In this document: positions 48,958 through 57,520 of the stretch, piece by piece | Numbering within the stretch: the stretch's first letter is position 1 | Layout of the letters: each line of letters opens with the position of its first letter | Assembly (NCBI RefSeq): GCF_003751305.1 | Contig: NZ_RJKV01000002.1 | Location: forward strand, 620,001-684,000 | Source of the DNA: Stenotrophomonas rhizophila | GTDB taxonomy: Bacteria > Pseudomonadota > Gammaproteobacteria > Xanthomonadales > Xanthomonadaceae | DNA: 64,000 nt | Reading direction: 5' to 3' | Translations under genes and position numbers: made by a program | Notes under the pieces: generated by a model | The model's input: only the letters and a program-made list of their open reading frames with translations | Told to the model about the DNA's origin: nothing | Database searches by the model: none

Positions 48958-49605
48958 TCAGAGTTGGAACTGGGGTGCCGGGGCGGCACCGCGCAGGTAA
49001 TCGATATCGGTTTCGAACAGCGATTCAGTGGTGCCGTCCGCCTTGACCAGCACCGCTTCCATGACCGGCGACCGGCCACGGATCACGAACAGTCGACCGC
49101 CGGGACGCAGCCACTGGGCGAAACGTGACGGGATGACATCCACCGCGCCGGTGACGCAGATCGCATCGAAGCGGCGCTCGGTGTCCCAGGTCAGGGCGTC
49201 GGCGGTTTCGATGCGGACGTTGTTGCCCAGGCCGGCCGCGTCCAGACGCGCACGCGCGGTCGTGGCCAGCTCGGCGTCGATTTCCAGGCTCAGCACTTCG
49301 CGGGCCAGCTCGCCCATGCAGGCGCTCAGGTAGCCGCTGCCGGTGCCGATTTCCAGCACTTCATCGCCCGGCTGCAGATCCAGCGCCTGCAGGGTGCGGC
49401 CTTCGATGACCGGCTTCATCATCTTCTGGCCGTTGCCCAGCGGCAGCTCGATATCGGTGTAGGCCAGGGCCCGGTGCGATTCAGCGACGAACGCCTCCCG
49501 CGGCAAGCGTGCCAGTACATCGAGCACGCGAATTTCCAGCACATCCCAGGGGCGGATCTGCTGTTCGACCATCAGTTCGCGGGCGTGGGAGTAATCGATC
49601 GTCAT
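48958..49605 (-). CDS. pcm: Protein-L-isoaspartate O-methyltransferase family protein
   Basis: 215 residues. N-terminal MVEQQIRPWDVLEIRVLDVL and FVAESHRALAYTDIELPLGN, SAM-binding VLEIGTGSGYLSACMGELA, and RFDAICVTGAVDVIPSRFA are PCMT family blocks. Classic PCMT repairs isoaspartyl residues; this variant group within the tolC operon may have diverged. It lies 16 bases upstream of tolC and is co-transcribed. Confidence 0.88.
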   Translation of the reverse strand: MTIDYSHARELMVEQQIRPWDVLEIRVLDVLARLPREAFVAESHRALAYTDIELPLGNGQKMMKPVIEGRTLQALDLQPGDEVLEIGTGSGYLSACMGELAREVLSLEIDAELATTARARLDAAGLGNNVRIETADALTWDTERRFDAICVTGAVDVIPSRFAQWLRPGGRLFVIRGRSPVMEAVLVKADGTTESLFETDIDYLRGAAPAPQFQL

Positions 49606-49736
49606 GAGGTTCTATATCCAGCGCAGTGGGCCGGCCATTTTACCGGTGCCGGGAGCCGGCGGCGCGCTGAGAGCATCGCTGCCGTCGCGCCGGGGTCGCA
49701 GTGCCGGAAGTCACCGCGACCTCCGGTCCATTCAGT

Positions 49737-50402
49737 TTAGTCCCGCCGGGCATACGCCCGCAGGAAAAAGTCGACGCTGGCGCTCACATGGGCGTCGGCA
49801 TCGCACTCGGCCGGGGCCGGCCGCAACCCGCACATCATATGCGTATGCAGCTCGCCCTTGATCAAGGTCAGGAACTGGATCGCGGCGGTCGGGAAATCGG
49901 TGATCTCCAGCTCGCCGCGGGCGGTGCGGGCACGCAGGAAGTCGGCCAGCGCGTCGGTGGTCCGCTGCGGGCCGGCCAGCCAGAACATCTCGCGGATCCG
50001 GTCATCGGTATCCGGGGACATCATCACCCGCTGCACGGCGACCGCCGCATCGGAGGTGATCAGGCTGAAGAACGCGTGGCCGATGCCCATCAGCTGGTCA
50101 CGCAGCGGGCCTTCGATGTCGGTGACGAACAGCTCGTCCGGCAGCATCTCGACGCACTTGGATTGCACAGCTTCGGTGAACAGGGTTTCTTTGTCGCCGA
50201 AATGGCTGTAAACGGTCAGCTTCGATACGCCTGCCTGGGCAGCGATGCTGTCCATGCTCACACCGTTGTAGCCCTGGTCGACGAACAGCGATTTGGCGGC
50301 TTCCAGAATGGCCGCGCGCTTGCCCAGATCCTTCGGGCGCCCCGGTCCGGCGGCCTTGGCGGGCGGCTTGGAGGGCGATGTAGAGGGGGTGGCATCAGTC
50401 AT
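49737..50402 (-). CDS. smeRo: TetR/AcrR-family repressor of the SmeOP-type pump (SmeRo-like)
   Basis: 221 residues. A Pro/Ala-rich N-terminal tail is followed by a TetR helix-turn-helix (ILEAAKSLFVDQGYNGVSMD, IAAQAGVSKLTVYSHFGDKE) and an AefR-like ligand-binding C-terminal domain (AAVAVQRVMMSPDTDDRIRE). It is divergent from the pump genes; 122 bases lie between the two starts. By analogy with S. maltophilia it represses smeOP. The symbol is given by locus order and family, not by direct comparison. Confidence 0.85.
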   Translation of the reverse strand: MTDATPSTSPSKPPAKAAGPGRPKDLGKRAAILEAAKSLFVDQGYNGVSMDSIAAQAGVSKLTVYSHFGDKETLFTEAVQSKCVEMLPDELFVTDIEGPLRDQLMGIGHAFFSLITSDAAVAVQRVMMSPDTDDRIREMFWLAGPQRTTDALADFLRARTARGELEITDFPTAAIQFLTLIKGELHTHMMCGLRPAPAECDADAHVSASVDFFLRAYARRD

Positions 50403-50408
50403 CCAAAC

Positions 50409-50460
50409 AATACTAGACCAATCGGTTCGATATTTATACTATACCGGCTGGTTCAATATT
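50409..50460 (+). promoter_or_regulatory. Operator/promoter region between the TetR gene and the RND pump genes
   Basis: Two direct repeats of the form ACCnnnnGGTTCnATATT (50417-50434 and 50443-50460) are spaced by 26 bases. Parts also pair as an imperfect dyad (CCGATTGGT/CCGGCTGGT). A TATACT -10-like element (50435-50440) lies between them. The segment is strongly AT-rich within GC-rich DNA. A plausible TetR-type operator overlapping the pump promoter. Confidence 0.6.
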
Positions 50461-50524
50461 GAAGCGGCTGGAACAGTGTGTCTCCAGTGGCTTTTTCCGG
50501 GTTACTTTTCAGGTCCAGGACCTC

Positions 50525-51667
50525 ATGAAAAACATGCGATGGATGGGTGGTGGGTTGCTGGCGATCGCGCTGGCAGCATGTGGCAAGCAGGACGCCGAGC
50601 CGGTCGCGCCGATTCCGGTGCTGGTGGTCCACGCCGGCACCGTGGCCGGCCAGGAAGTGGCTGCCTATCCCGGTGAGATCCGGGCCCGCGAGGAGAGCCC
50701 GCTGTCGTTCCGCGTTGGGGGCAACCTGATCAAGCGCCATGTCGATGCCGGCCAGCGCGTGCGCAAGGGCCAGCTGCTGGCCGAGCTGGACGCCGCCGAC
50801 TACGCCTCCCAGGCCAGTGCGTCGCAGGCGCAGCTCGCTGCCGCCGAAGCCGACCTGGTCCGCGCCCGGGATGACCAGAAGCGCTACGCCACGTTGGCCG
50901 AGCAGCAGCTGGTCAGCCAGTCCGCGCTGGACAGCCAGACGGCTGCCTTCAAGGCTGCGCAGGGCCAGGCCAATGCCGCCCGCGCGAATCTGGCCGTGGC
51001 CCGCAACCAGGCCGAGTATGCGCAGCTGCGTGCGCCGGCCGATGGCGTGATCGCCAGCCGCCAGGCCGAAGCCGGGCAGGTGGTCAGTGCCGGGCAGACC
51101 GTATTCACCCTGGCCGCGGATGGCGGCCGCGAAGTCGTGATCGCGCTGCCGGAAAGCAACATCCGCGATTACCAGGTGGGCCAGCCGGTGCAGGTGGAAC
51201 TGTGGAACCGCCCGGGCCAGCTGTTGGCCGGCACGATCCGTGAGATCGCCCCGGCCGCCGATGCCCAGGGGCGTACCTATGCCACCCGCGTCAGCCTGGC
51301 CCCGGAAGCCCTGACCGAAGTGGAACTGGGCCAGAGCGCGCGCGTGTTCGCCGCGGCCGGTCGCCAGGGCACGCTGCAGTTGCCGCTGGCGGCAGTGCAG
51401 CGCGGTGCCGATGGGCGCAGCAGCGTGTGGGTCGTCGATCCGGCCAAGCACACGTTGAAGGCCACGCCGGTGACGGTCGGCGCGTACGGCGTTGAATCCG
51501 TTCCGGTGCTGAGCGGGGTGAACGCGAACGACTGGGTGGTGGCCGCCGGCGGCCATCTGCTGCGCGAGGGCCAGCCGGTGACGGCAGTGGACCGTCAGAA
51601 CCGCCCGGTGCTGGCACCGGCAGCCAAGCCTGCCGCCGCCGCGCCTGCCACCGGCAAGGGAAACTGA
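50525..51667 (+). CDS. smeO: RND efflux periplasmic adaptor lipoprotein (SmeO-like)
   Basis: 380 residues. Lipobox LAACGK (Cys19) anchors it to the inner membrane. HlyD/AcrA-type order: lipoyl halves (IRAREESPLSFRVGGNLIKR, RAPADGVIASRQAEAGQVV), an alpha-hairpin with many Gln/Ala repeats (about 90-165), beta-barrel and membrane-proximal domains, ending with an Ala/Pro-rich tail. It bridges the RND pump to TolC. The start at 50525 gives the signal sequence MKNMRWMGGGLLAIALAACG. Confidence 0.92.
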   Translation: MKNMRWMGGGLLAIALAACGKQDAEPVAPIPVLVVHAGTVAGQEVAAYPGEIRAREESPLSFRVGGNLIKRHVDAGQRVRKGQLLAELDAADYASQASASQAQLAAAEADLVRARDDQKRYATLAEQQLVSQSALDSQTAAFKAAQGQANAARANLAVARNQAEYAQLRAPADGVIASRQAEAGQVVSAGQTVFTLAADGGREVVIALPESNIRDYQVGQPVQVELWNRPGQLLAGTIREIAPAADAQGRTYATRVSLAPEALTEVELGQSARVFAAAGRQGTLQLPLAAVQRGADGRSSVWVVDPAKHTLKATPVTVGAYGVESVPVLSGVNANDWVVAAGGHLLREGQPVTAVDRQNRPVLAPAAKPAAAAPATGKGN

Positions 51668-51671
51668 TCCC

Positions 51672-54600
51672 GTGCGCCGCTTCAACCTCTCCGAATGGGC
51701 GCTGGGCAACCGGCCACTGGTGCTGTTTGCGATGCTCGCCTTCGCGATCATCGGCGCGTGGTCGTACAAACACCTGGGCCAGTCCGAAGATCCGCCGTTC
51801 ACCTTCAAGGTGATGGTGGTGCGCACGAACTGGCCCGGCGCGACCGCCGAACAGGTCTCACGCCAGGTCACCGAGCCGATCGAGAAGGCACTGCTGAACA
51901 CCGGGCAGTACGAGTTCATCCGCTCCTACTCGCGCCCGGGCGAATCGCAGGTGATCTTCGTGGCGCGCGACAGCCTGCGCTCCAAGGCGATTCCCGACCT
52001 CTGGTACCAGGTACGCAAGCGCGTGGGCGACATCAAGCCGACGCTGCCGCGCGAAATCGTCGGCCCATTCTTCAACGATGAATTCGGCGATACCTTCGGC
52101 AACATCTACGCGTTGACCGGGCAGGGCTTCGACTACGCGGTGATGCGCGACTACGCCGACCGCATCCAGCTGGAACTGCAGCGCGTGCCGGATGTGGGCA
52201 AGATCGAACTGGAAGGCCTGCAGGACGAGAAGGTCTGGATCGAGCTGTCCAACACCAAGCTGGCTACGCTGGGCGTATCGCTGCAGCAGGTGCAGCAGGC
52301 ATTGGCCGACCAGAATGCCATTGCTGCCACCAGTTTCTTCGAAACCCCGACCGATCGTGTGCAGCTGCGCGTCACCGGCCAGTTCAAGAGCGTGGAGGAC
52401 ATCCGCAGCTTCCCGATCCAGGCTGGCGACCGCACCGTGCACCTGGGCGACATTGCCGAGATCAAGCGCGGGTTTGCCGATCCGGCGTCGCCGAAGATGC
52501 GCTTCATGGGCGAAGACGCCATCGGCATCGCGGTGGCGATGAAAGACGGCGGCGACATCCTCAAGCTGGGTAGTACGCTGGACGCCGAGTTCGAACGCCT
52601 GCAGAAGACGCTGCCGGCCGGCATGCAGCTGCGCAAGGTCTCCGACCAGCCGCATGCGGTGGAAGAGTCCGTCGGCGAGTTCGTGCAGGTGCTGACCGAA
52701 GCGGTGGTGATCGTGCTGCTGGTGAGCTTCTTCTCGCTCGGCCTGCGCACCGGCCTGGTGGTGGGCGTGACCATTCCGCTGGTGCTGGCGATGACGTTCT
52801 TCGTCATGCATTACTTCGGCATCGGCCTGCACAAGATTTCCCTTGGCGCGCTGGTGCTGGCGCTGGGCCTGTTGGTGGACGATGCGATCATCGCGGTGGA
52901 GATGATGGCCACCAAGATGGAGCAGGGCTACGACCGCCTGCGCGCGGCCAGCTTCGCGTGGGAGTCGACCGCCTTCCCGATGCTGACTGGCACGCTGATC
53001 ACCGCGGCCGGCTTCCTGCCGATCGCCACGGCTGCCTCCAGCACGGGCGAATACACCCGCTCCTTGTTCCAGGTGGTGACCATCGCGCTGGTGGTGTCGT
53101 GGATCGCCGCGGTGCTGTTCATTCCGTACCTGGGCGACAAGATGTTGCCGGACCTGTTCAACCCGCAGCCGCCCAAGCCGGACAGCCTGGCGGGGCGCTG
53201 GCATGCCCGTCGCCTGCAGTGGGCCGACCGCCATCCCGCGTTCGCGCGCTGGATCGCGCCGAAGGTGCATGCGCACGACCATGATCCGTACCAGCGTCCG
53301 TTCTACGTGCGCTTCCGCCGTTTCCTGGATGTCTGCCTGCGCCATCGCTGGTGGGTGATCGCCGCCACGGCCGCGCTGTTCGTGTTCTCGCTGCTGATCT
53401 TCCGCTTCGTGCCCCAGCAGTTCTTCCCGGATTCGACCCGCCCGGAACTGATGGTGGACATCGAACTGGCCGAGGGTGCCTCATTGCAGGCCACCCAGGC
53501 GCAGGCGACCAAGCTGGAAAAGCTGCTCAAGGACCGCGAAGGCATCAGCAATTACGTGGCCTACGTAGGCACCGGCTCGCCGCGTTTCTACCTGCCGTTG
53601 GACCAGCAGCTGCCGGCCACCAACTTCTCGCAGTTCGTGGTGCTGACCGAGAATGCCACCGCACGTGAGGCGACCCGCGACTGGCTGCTCAAGGATGTGA
53701 TTCCGCAGTTCCCGGACGTGCAGATGCGCGTGACCCGTCTGGAGAATGGCCCGCCGGTCGGCTACCCGGTGCAGATGCGCATCTCCGGCGAGCATATCGA
53801 GCAGGTGCAGGCCATCGCACGGCAAGTGGAAGCCAAGGTACGTGCAAATCCACACGTGATGAACGTCAACCTGGACTGGAGCGAGCCGAGCAAAGTGGTG
53901 CGGCTGGTGATCGACCAGGACCGTGCACGCGCACTGGGTGTGAGCAGTGCGCAGGTGAGCCAGTTGCTGGGTACCTCGTTGTCGGGCATGAGCGTGAGCA
54001 CTTACCGGGAGGGCAACCGCCTGATCGAAATGTTGCTGCGTGGCCCGGACAACGAGCGTGTGCGCTTGGACATGCTGGGCAGCCTGGCCATTCCGACCGC
54101 CAGCGGCACCTCGGTGACGCTGTCGCAGGTGGCGCGCCTGGAGTACGTGTTCGAGGACGGCATCATCTGGCACCGCAACCGCCTGCCGACGGTGACCGTG
54201 CGCGCCGACATTGCCGACGCCAAGCAGCCGCTGGACGTGGTGCAGCAGATCCTGCCGACGCTGGAGGGCATCCGTGCCGAGCTGCCGTCCGGCTACCTGC
54301 TGGAAACCGGCGGTACGGTGGAGGATTCCACCCGTGGCCAGGATTCGATCAAGGCCGGCATGCCGTTGTTCCTGATCGTGGTGGCGACCTTGCTGATGCT
54401 GCAGCTGCGCAGCTTCTCGCGTGCGGCGATGGTGCTGGTCACCGCACCGCTGGGCATCATCGGCGCGACCCTGTTCCTGCTGCTGTTCCGCGCGCCGTTC
54501 GGCTTCGTGGCGCTGCTGGGGACGATCGCGCTGGCTGGCATGATCATGCGCAACTCGGTGATCCTGATCGATCAGATCCAGCAGGATATCGACGCCGGGC

Positions 54601-54842
54601 ATGACCGCTGGCACGCGATCATCGACGCCACCGTCCGCCGCTTCCGCCCGATCGTGCTGACCGCGTTGGCGGCGGTGCTGGCGATGATTCCGCTGTCGCG
54701 CAGTGCCTTCTACGGCTCGATGGCGATCTCGATCATGGGCGGCCTGATCGTCGGCACCGTGTTGACCCTGGTGTTCCTGCCGGCGCTGTATGCCGCGTGG
54801 TTCCGGGTGAAGCCGGATGAGGCGAAGACCAGCGAAGGCTGA
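51672..54842 (+). CDS. smeP: RND multidrug efflux permease (SmeP-like)
   Basis: 1056 residues, GTG start four bases after smeO. Twelve helices with two large periplasmic loops. GALVLALGLLVDDAIIAVE carries the helix-4 proton-relay Asp pair; ALAGMIMRNSVILIDQI is the helix-10/11 region. ATAEQVSRQVTEPIEKAL is typical of the AcrB/MexF superfamily. A His-rich cytosolic linker (VHAHDHDPYQRPFYVRF) lies near residues 535-550. It exports drugs by proton antiport with SmeO and TolC. Terminator follows at once. Confidence 0.94.
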   Translation: MRRFNLSEWALGNRPLVLFAMLAFAIIGAWSYKHLGQSEDPPFTFKVMVVRTNWPGATAEQVSRQVTEPIEKALLNTGQYEFIRSYSRPGESQVIFVARDSLRSKAIPDLWYQVRKRVGDIKPTLPREIVGPFFNDEFGDTFGNIYALTGQGFDYAVMRDYADRIQLELQRVPDVGKIELEGLQDEKVWIELSNTKLATLGVSLQQVQQALADQNAIAATSFFETPTDRVQLRVTGQFKSVEDIRSFPIQAGDRTVHLGDIAEIKRGFADPASPKMRFMGEDAIGIAVAMKDGGDILKLGSTLDAEFERLQKTLPAGMQLRKVSDQPHAVEESVGEFVQVLTEAVVIVLLVSFFSLGLRTGLVVGVTIPLVLAMTFFVMHYFGIGLHKISLGALVLALGLLVDDAIIAVEMMATKMEQGYDRLRAASFAWESTAFPMLTGTLITAAGFLPIATAASSTGEYTRSLFQVVTIALVVSWIAAVLFIPYLGDKMLPDLFNPQPPKPDSLAGRWHARRLQWADRHPAFARWIAPKVHAHDHDPYQRPFYVRFRRFLDVCLRHRWWVIAATAALFVFSLLIFRFVPQQFFPDSTRPELMVDIELAEGASLQATQAQATKLEKLLKDREGISNYVAYVGTGSPRFYLPLDQQLPATNFSQFVVLTENATAREATRDWLLKDVIPQFPDVQMRVTRLENGPPVGYPVQMRISGEHIEQVQAIARQVEAKVRANPHVMNVNLDWSEPSKVVRLVIDQDRARALGVSSAQVSQLLGTSLSGMSVSTYREGNRLIEMLLRGPDNERVRLDMLGSLAIPTASGTSVTLSQVARLEYVFEDGIIWHRNRLPTVTVRADIADAKQPLDVVQQILPTLEGIRAELPSGYLLETGGTVEDSTRGQDSIKAGMPLFLIVVATLLMLQLRSFSRAAMVLVTAPLGIIGATLFLLLFRAPFGFVALLGTIALAGMIMRNSVILIDQIQQDIDAGHDRWHAIIDATVRRFRPIVLTALAAVLAMIPLSRSAFYGSMAISIMGGLIVGTVLTLVFLPALYAAWFRVKPDEAKTSEG

Positions 54843-54849
54843 GGGACGA

Positions 54850-54881
54850 TGAAGCCGGCCGATGGCCGGCTTCATTGTTTG
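54850..54881 (+). terminator. Terminator of the smeOP operon
   Basis: TGAAGCCGGCC-GAT-GGCCGGCTTCA, 11-bp perfect stem, then TTGTTTG. Confidence 0.88.
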
Positions 54882-54955
54882 AGTGCGACGCAAATGCCTG
54901 TCGTCTTCGTCGTGCCAGCAAGCGCACAATGCACACCGGATTTCTTTGGTCGCGC

Positions 54956-55999
54956 ATGATGTCGTCACGTTCCTCTTCTCGGTTCGCCACTGCGGCGGCG
55001 ATCGTTCTGCTGATGGTTTCCGCGTTGCCAGCGCAGGCGACCACCGCTGCCGGTTTCCAGCGCGATCTCGTCGAGCTGCTGGAGTGCCGTGCCTCACCGG
55101 CAACGATGCAGGCGGTGACGACCGCGTTGCGTGGCGCACGGTATGGCGCGCCGCAGGAACGACCGGCGCATCTGCAGGGCTGGAGCTTCACGCGCAGCGG
55201 TGACGAGGAGCACGCGACGACCCTCATCGACATGCCGGTGACGTTGACGGCACACGGCATCACAACGCACCGCGTGGTGGCGGATGACATGGGTTTCTCG
55301 ATTCCCGTCGATGCAGGGCAGCGCGCGCGCATTGTCAGCGGGAACGGGCTGCAACGCCGATCGAGCACCTTGCGTGAGCCGTTCCAGGTATGGTCAGCGC
55401 CCGCTGCATCCGGTAGGCCGTCATCGGCGGGCTCCATCGTGGTGAGCAGCGATGGTGAGGGCTATCGGGTGGGATGTGATTATCCCGGTCCGATGCAGGA
55501 CGCGCGTGTTCCACCGCGATTGCGCGACACCGCCACGGCCAGTGATATGGGGGCTGCGCTCGAGTGTCGGGCTGACGACGCTGCCATGCAGCGCATCGCG
55601 AACATGTGGGAGCGTGTGTCGGAACTGTCGCCGCTGGCATGGCCGGACAATGTCAGCGCGGTTGCCGAGCGTGAGTACCGTGTTGATGGCCAGGAGATGC
55701 CAGTCATGGTCATCACCCTGGAGCAGCCGGTGGCGTTGAAGGGCGTGGCTGCGACGTCGATCGTCCTCGCGTATGGCGGCTATCTCGCAGCCGACATGGG
55801 CGATGCGCCGCTGAAGGCGGTGCTCGATGCCACCGGCCTGGGCGCGGCGGATCGGCAGGCAGAAGGCTACTGGATGCGAGAAGCAGCGCGGGAGGCGTCC
55901 TCGGGATACACGCGCGTACGGGCCTTCAGCGTGATAGCCACCGACAGTGGGGCCGTGCTGGCCGGCTGTATGACGAGCGAGGTCCGCTCGGCGGACTGA
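54956..55999 (+). CDS. Exported hypothetical protein with internal duplication (347 aa)
   Basis: Signal peptide (AAAIVLLMVSALPAQA), then two related modules of about 150 residues. Each begins LECR (Cys44; Cys204) and ends at a Gly-Cys pair (GC at 173-174; GC at 337-338). In the middle PVTLTAHGITTHRVVADDMG aligns with PVALKGVAATSIVLAYGGYL. The Cys pairs probably form one disulfide per module in the periplasm. No family recognised. The start is ATG 54956 or the adjacent ATG. It stands alone between two terminated units. Confidence 0.75.
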   Translation: MMSSRSSSRFATAAAIVLLMVSALPAQATTAAGFQRDLVELLECRASPATMQAVTTALRGARYGAPQERPAHLQGWSFTRSGDEEHATTLIDMPVTLTAHGITTHRVVADDMGFSIPVDAGQRARIVSGNGLQRRSSTLREPFQVWSAPAASGRPSSAGSIVVSSDGEGYRVGCDYPGPMQDARVPPRLRDTATASDMGAALECRADDAAMQRIANMWERVSELSPLAWPDNVSAVAEREYRVDGQEMPVMVITLEQPVALKGVAATSIVLAYGGYLAADMGDAPLKAVLDATGLGAADRQAEGYWMREAAREASSGYTRVRAFSVIATDSGAVLAGCMTSEVRSAD

Positions 56000-56067
56000 G
56001 TGCTGCCGTAGGAGATACGGCAGGGCGCAGCGGGTGAACACCGCTGCGCCGCTTCACCGGTCTGCCC

Positions 56068-57411
56068 TCAGTAAACGCCCTGCGCCAGCATCGCATCGGC
56101 GACTTTGACGAAGCCGGCGATATTGGCGCCATCCACGTAGTTCACGCTGCCGTCGGCACGCTTGCCGTGGCGCACGCAGTTGGCGTGGATGTCCTTCATG
56201 ATCCCATGCAGGCGTTCGTCGACATCGGCGTGATGCCACGACAGCCGCTGCGCGTTCTGGCTCATTTCCAGCCCCGAGGTGGCCACGCCACCTGCATTGC
56301 TGGCCTTGCCCGGTGCGTACAGGGTGCCGGCCTCGAGGAAGACCTCCACCGCCTCCAGCGTGGAGGGCATGTTGGCGCCTTCGGCCACGCACAGCACACC
56401 GTTGTCCACCAGGGCGCGGGCATCGTCTTCGTCCAACTCGTTCTGGGTGGCGCAGGGCAGGGCGATCTCGGCCGGGATATGCCAGGGACGCTTGCCGTCG
56501 AGGTACTCGAAGCGCGTGTCATCGGCCAGTTCGGACAGGCAGCCGCGGCGCTCGTTGCGCAGTTCCACCACCTCCTGCAGCGCCGCGTCATCGAAGCCAT
56601 CGCGGGCATACAGCGTGCCGCCGGAATCGGAGAGCGTGAGCACTTTCGCGCCCAGCTCGATGGCCTTGATCGCGGCATGCTGGGCGACGTTGCCAGCGCC
56701 GGAAATCAGCACCTTCGCGCCATCGGTATCGCGGCGGGCATGGTGCAGCATCTGCTCGACGAAGTAGACCGTACCGAAGCCGGTCGCCTCCGGGCGCATC
56801 AGGCTGCCGCCGTAGGACAGGCCTTTGCCGGTGAATACGCAGGAGGCGTCGTTGGTGATCTTCTTCATCATGCCCGTCATGTAGCCGACCTCGCGTGCGC
56901 CTACGCCGATGTCACCGGCCGGCACATCGGTATCGGCACCAAGGTGACGATGGAGCTCCAGCATCAACGCCTGGCAGAAGCGCATCACTTCGGCGTCGCT
57001 GCGGCCTTTGGGATTGAAATCCGCGCCGCCTTTGCCACCGCCCATGGGCAGGGTAGTGAGCGCGTTCTTCAGCGTCTGCTCGAACGCGAGGAACTTCAGG
57101 ATCGACTGGTTGACCGATGGATGAAAGCGCATGCCGCCCTTGAACGGGCCGATCGCCGAACTGTGCTGCACGCGCCAGCCGCGATTCACATGGGTCTTGC
57201 CGGCGTCATCGGCCCAGGCTACGCGGAACTGGATCACCCGCTCCGGCTCCACCAGCCGCTCCAGCAGGCCGTGTTCCAGGTAGCGGGGGTTGCGCTCCAG
57301 GAACGGCCACAGGCTCTGGATCACTTCTTTGACGGCCTGCAGGAATTCCGGCTGATGCGGATCGCGCTGGGCCACGTGGTTGAGAAAGTCGGCAGAGGAA
57401 CGATGGTTCAA
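56068..57411 (-). CDS. gdhA: NADP-specific glutamate dehydrogenase, TTG start
   Basis: 447 residues, exactly the length of E. coli GdhA when started at the TTG at 57411, which is preceded by AAGGA at 6-7 bases. No ATG or GTG fits. Signatures: FKGGMRFHPSVNQSILKFLA, the catalytic-Lys segment LPMGGGKGGADFNPKGRSD, VPAGDIGVGAREVGYMTGM and GLEMSQNAQRLSW. It makes glutamate from 2-oxoglutarate and ammonia. It lies upstream of nothing co-directional; the leucine operon ends 74 bases before its stop-distal leader, with a terminator between. Confidence 0.93.
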   Translation of the reverse strand: MNHRSSADFLNHVAQRDPHQPEFLQAVKEVIQSLWPFLERNPRYLEHGLLERLVEPERVIQFRVAWADDAGKTHVNRGWRVQHSSAIGPFKGGMRFHPSVNQSILKFLAFEQTLKNALTTLPMGGGKGGADFNPKGRSDAEVMRFCQALMLELHRHLGADTDVPAGDIGVGAREVGYMTGMMKKITNDASCVFTGKGLSYGGSLMRPEATGFGTVYFVEQMLHHARRDTDGAKVLISGAGNVAQHAAIKAIELGAKVLTLSDSGGTLYARDGFDDAALQEVVELRNERRGCLSELADDTRFEYLDGKRPWHIPAEIALPCATQNELDEDDARALVDNGVLCVAEGANMPSTLEAVEVFLEAGTLYAPGKASNAGGVATSGLEMSQNAQRLSWHHADVDERLHGIMKDIHANCVRHGKRADGSVNYVDGANIAGFVKVADAMLAQGVY

Positions 57412-57482
57412 GGGCTTTCCTTGTTGGGGGCCAGCCGCTGGCAGCGACGTGGCCGACGGGACAGGGAGGCCGTGCGGGAGGT

Positions 57483-57510
57483 GGAAACACGAACGCGGCC
57501 CTGAGGCCGC
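57483..57510 (-). terminator. Terminator of the ilv-leu operon
   Basis: Minus strand GCGGCC-TCAG-GGCCGC followed by GTTCGTGTTT, 10-25 bases past the leuB stop. Weak T-run. Confidence 0.7.
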
Positions 57511-57520
57511 TTCCTTGCGA

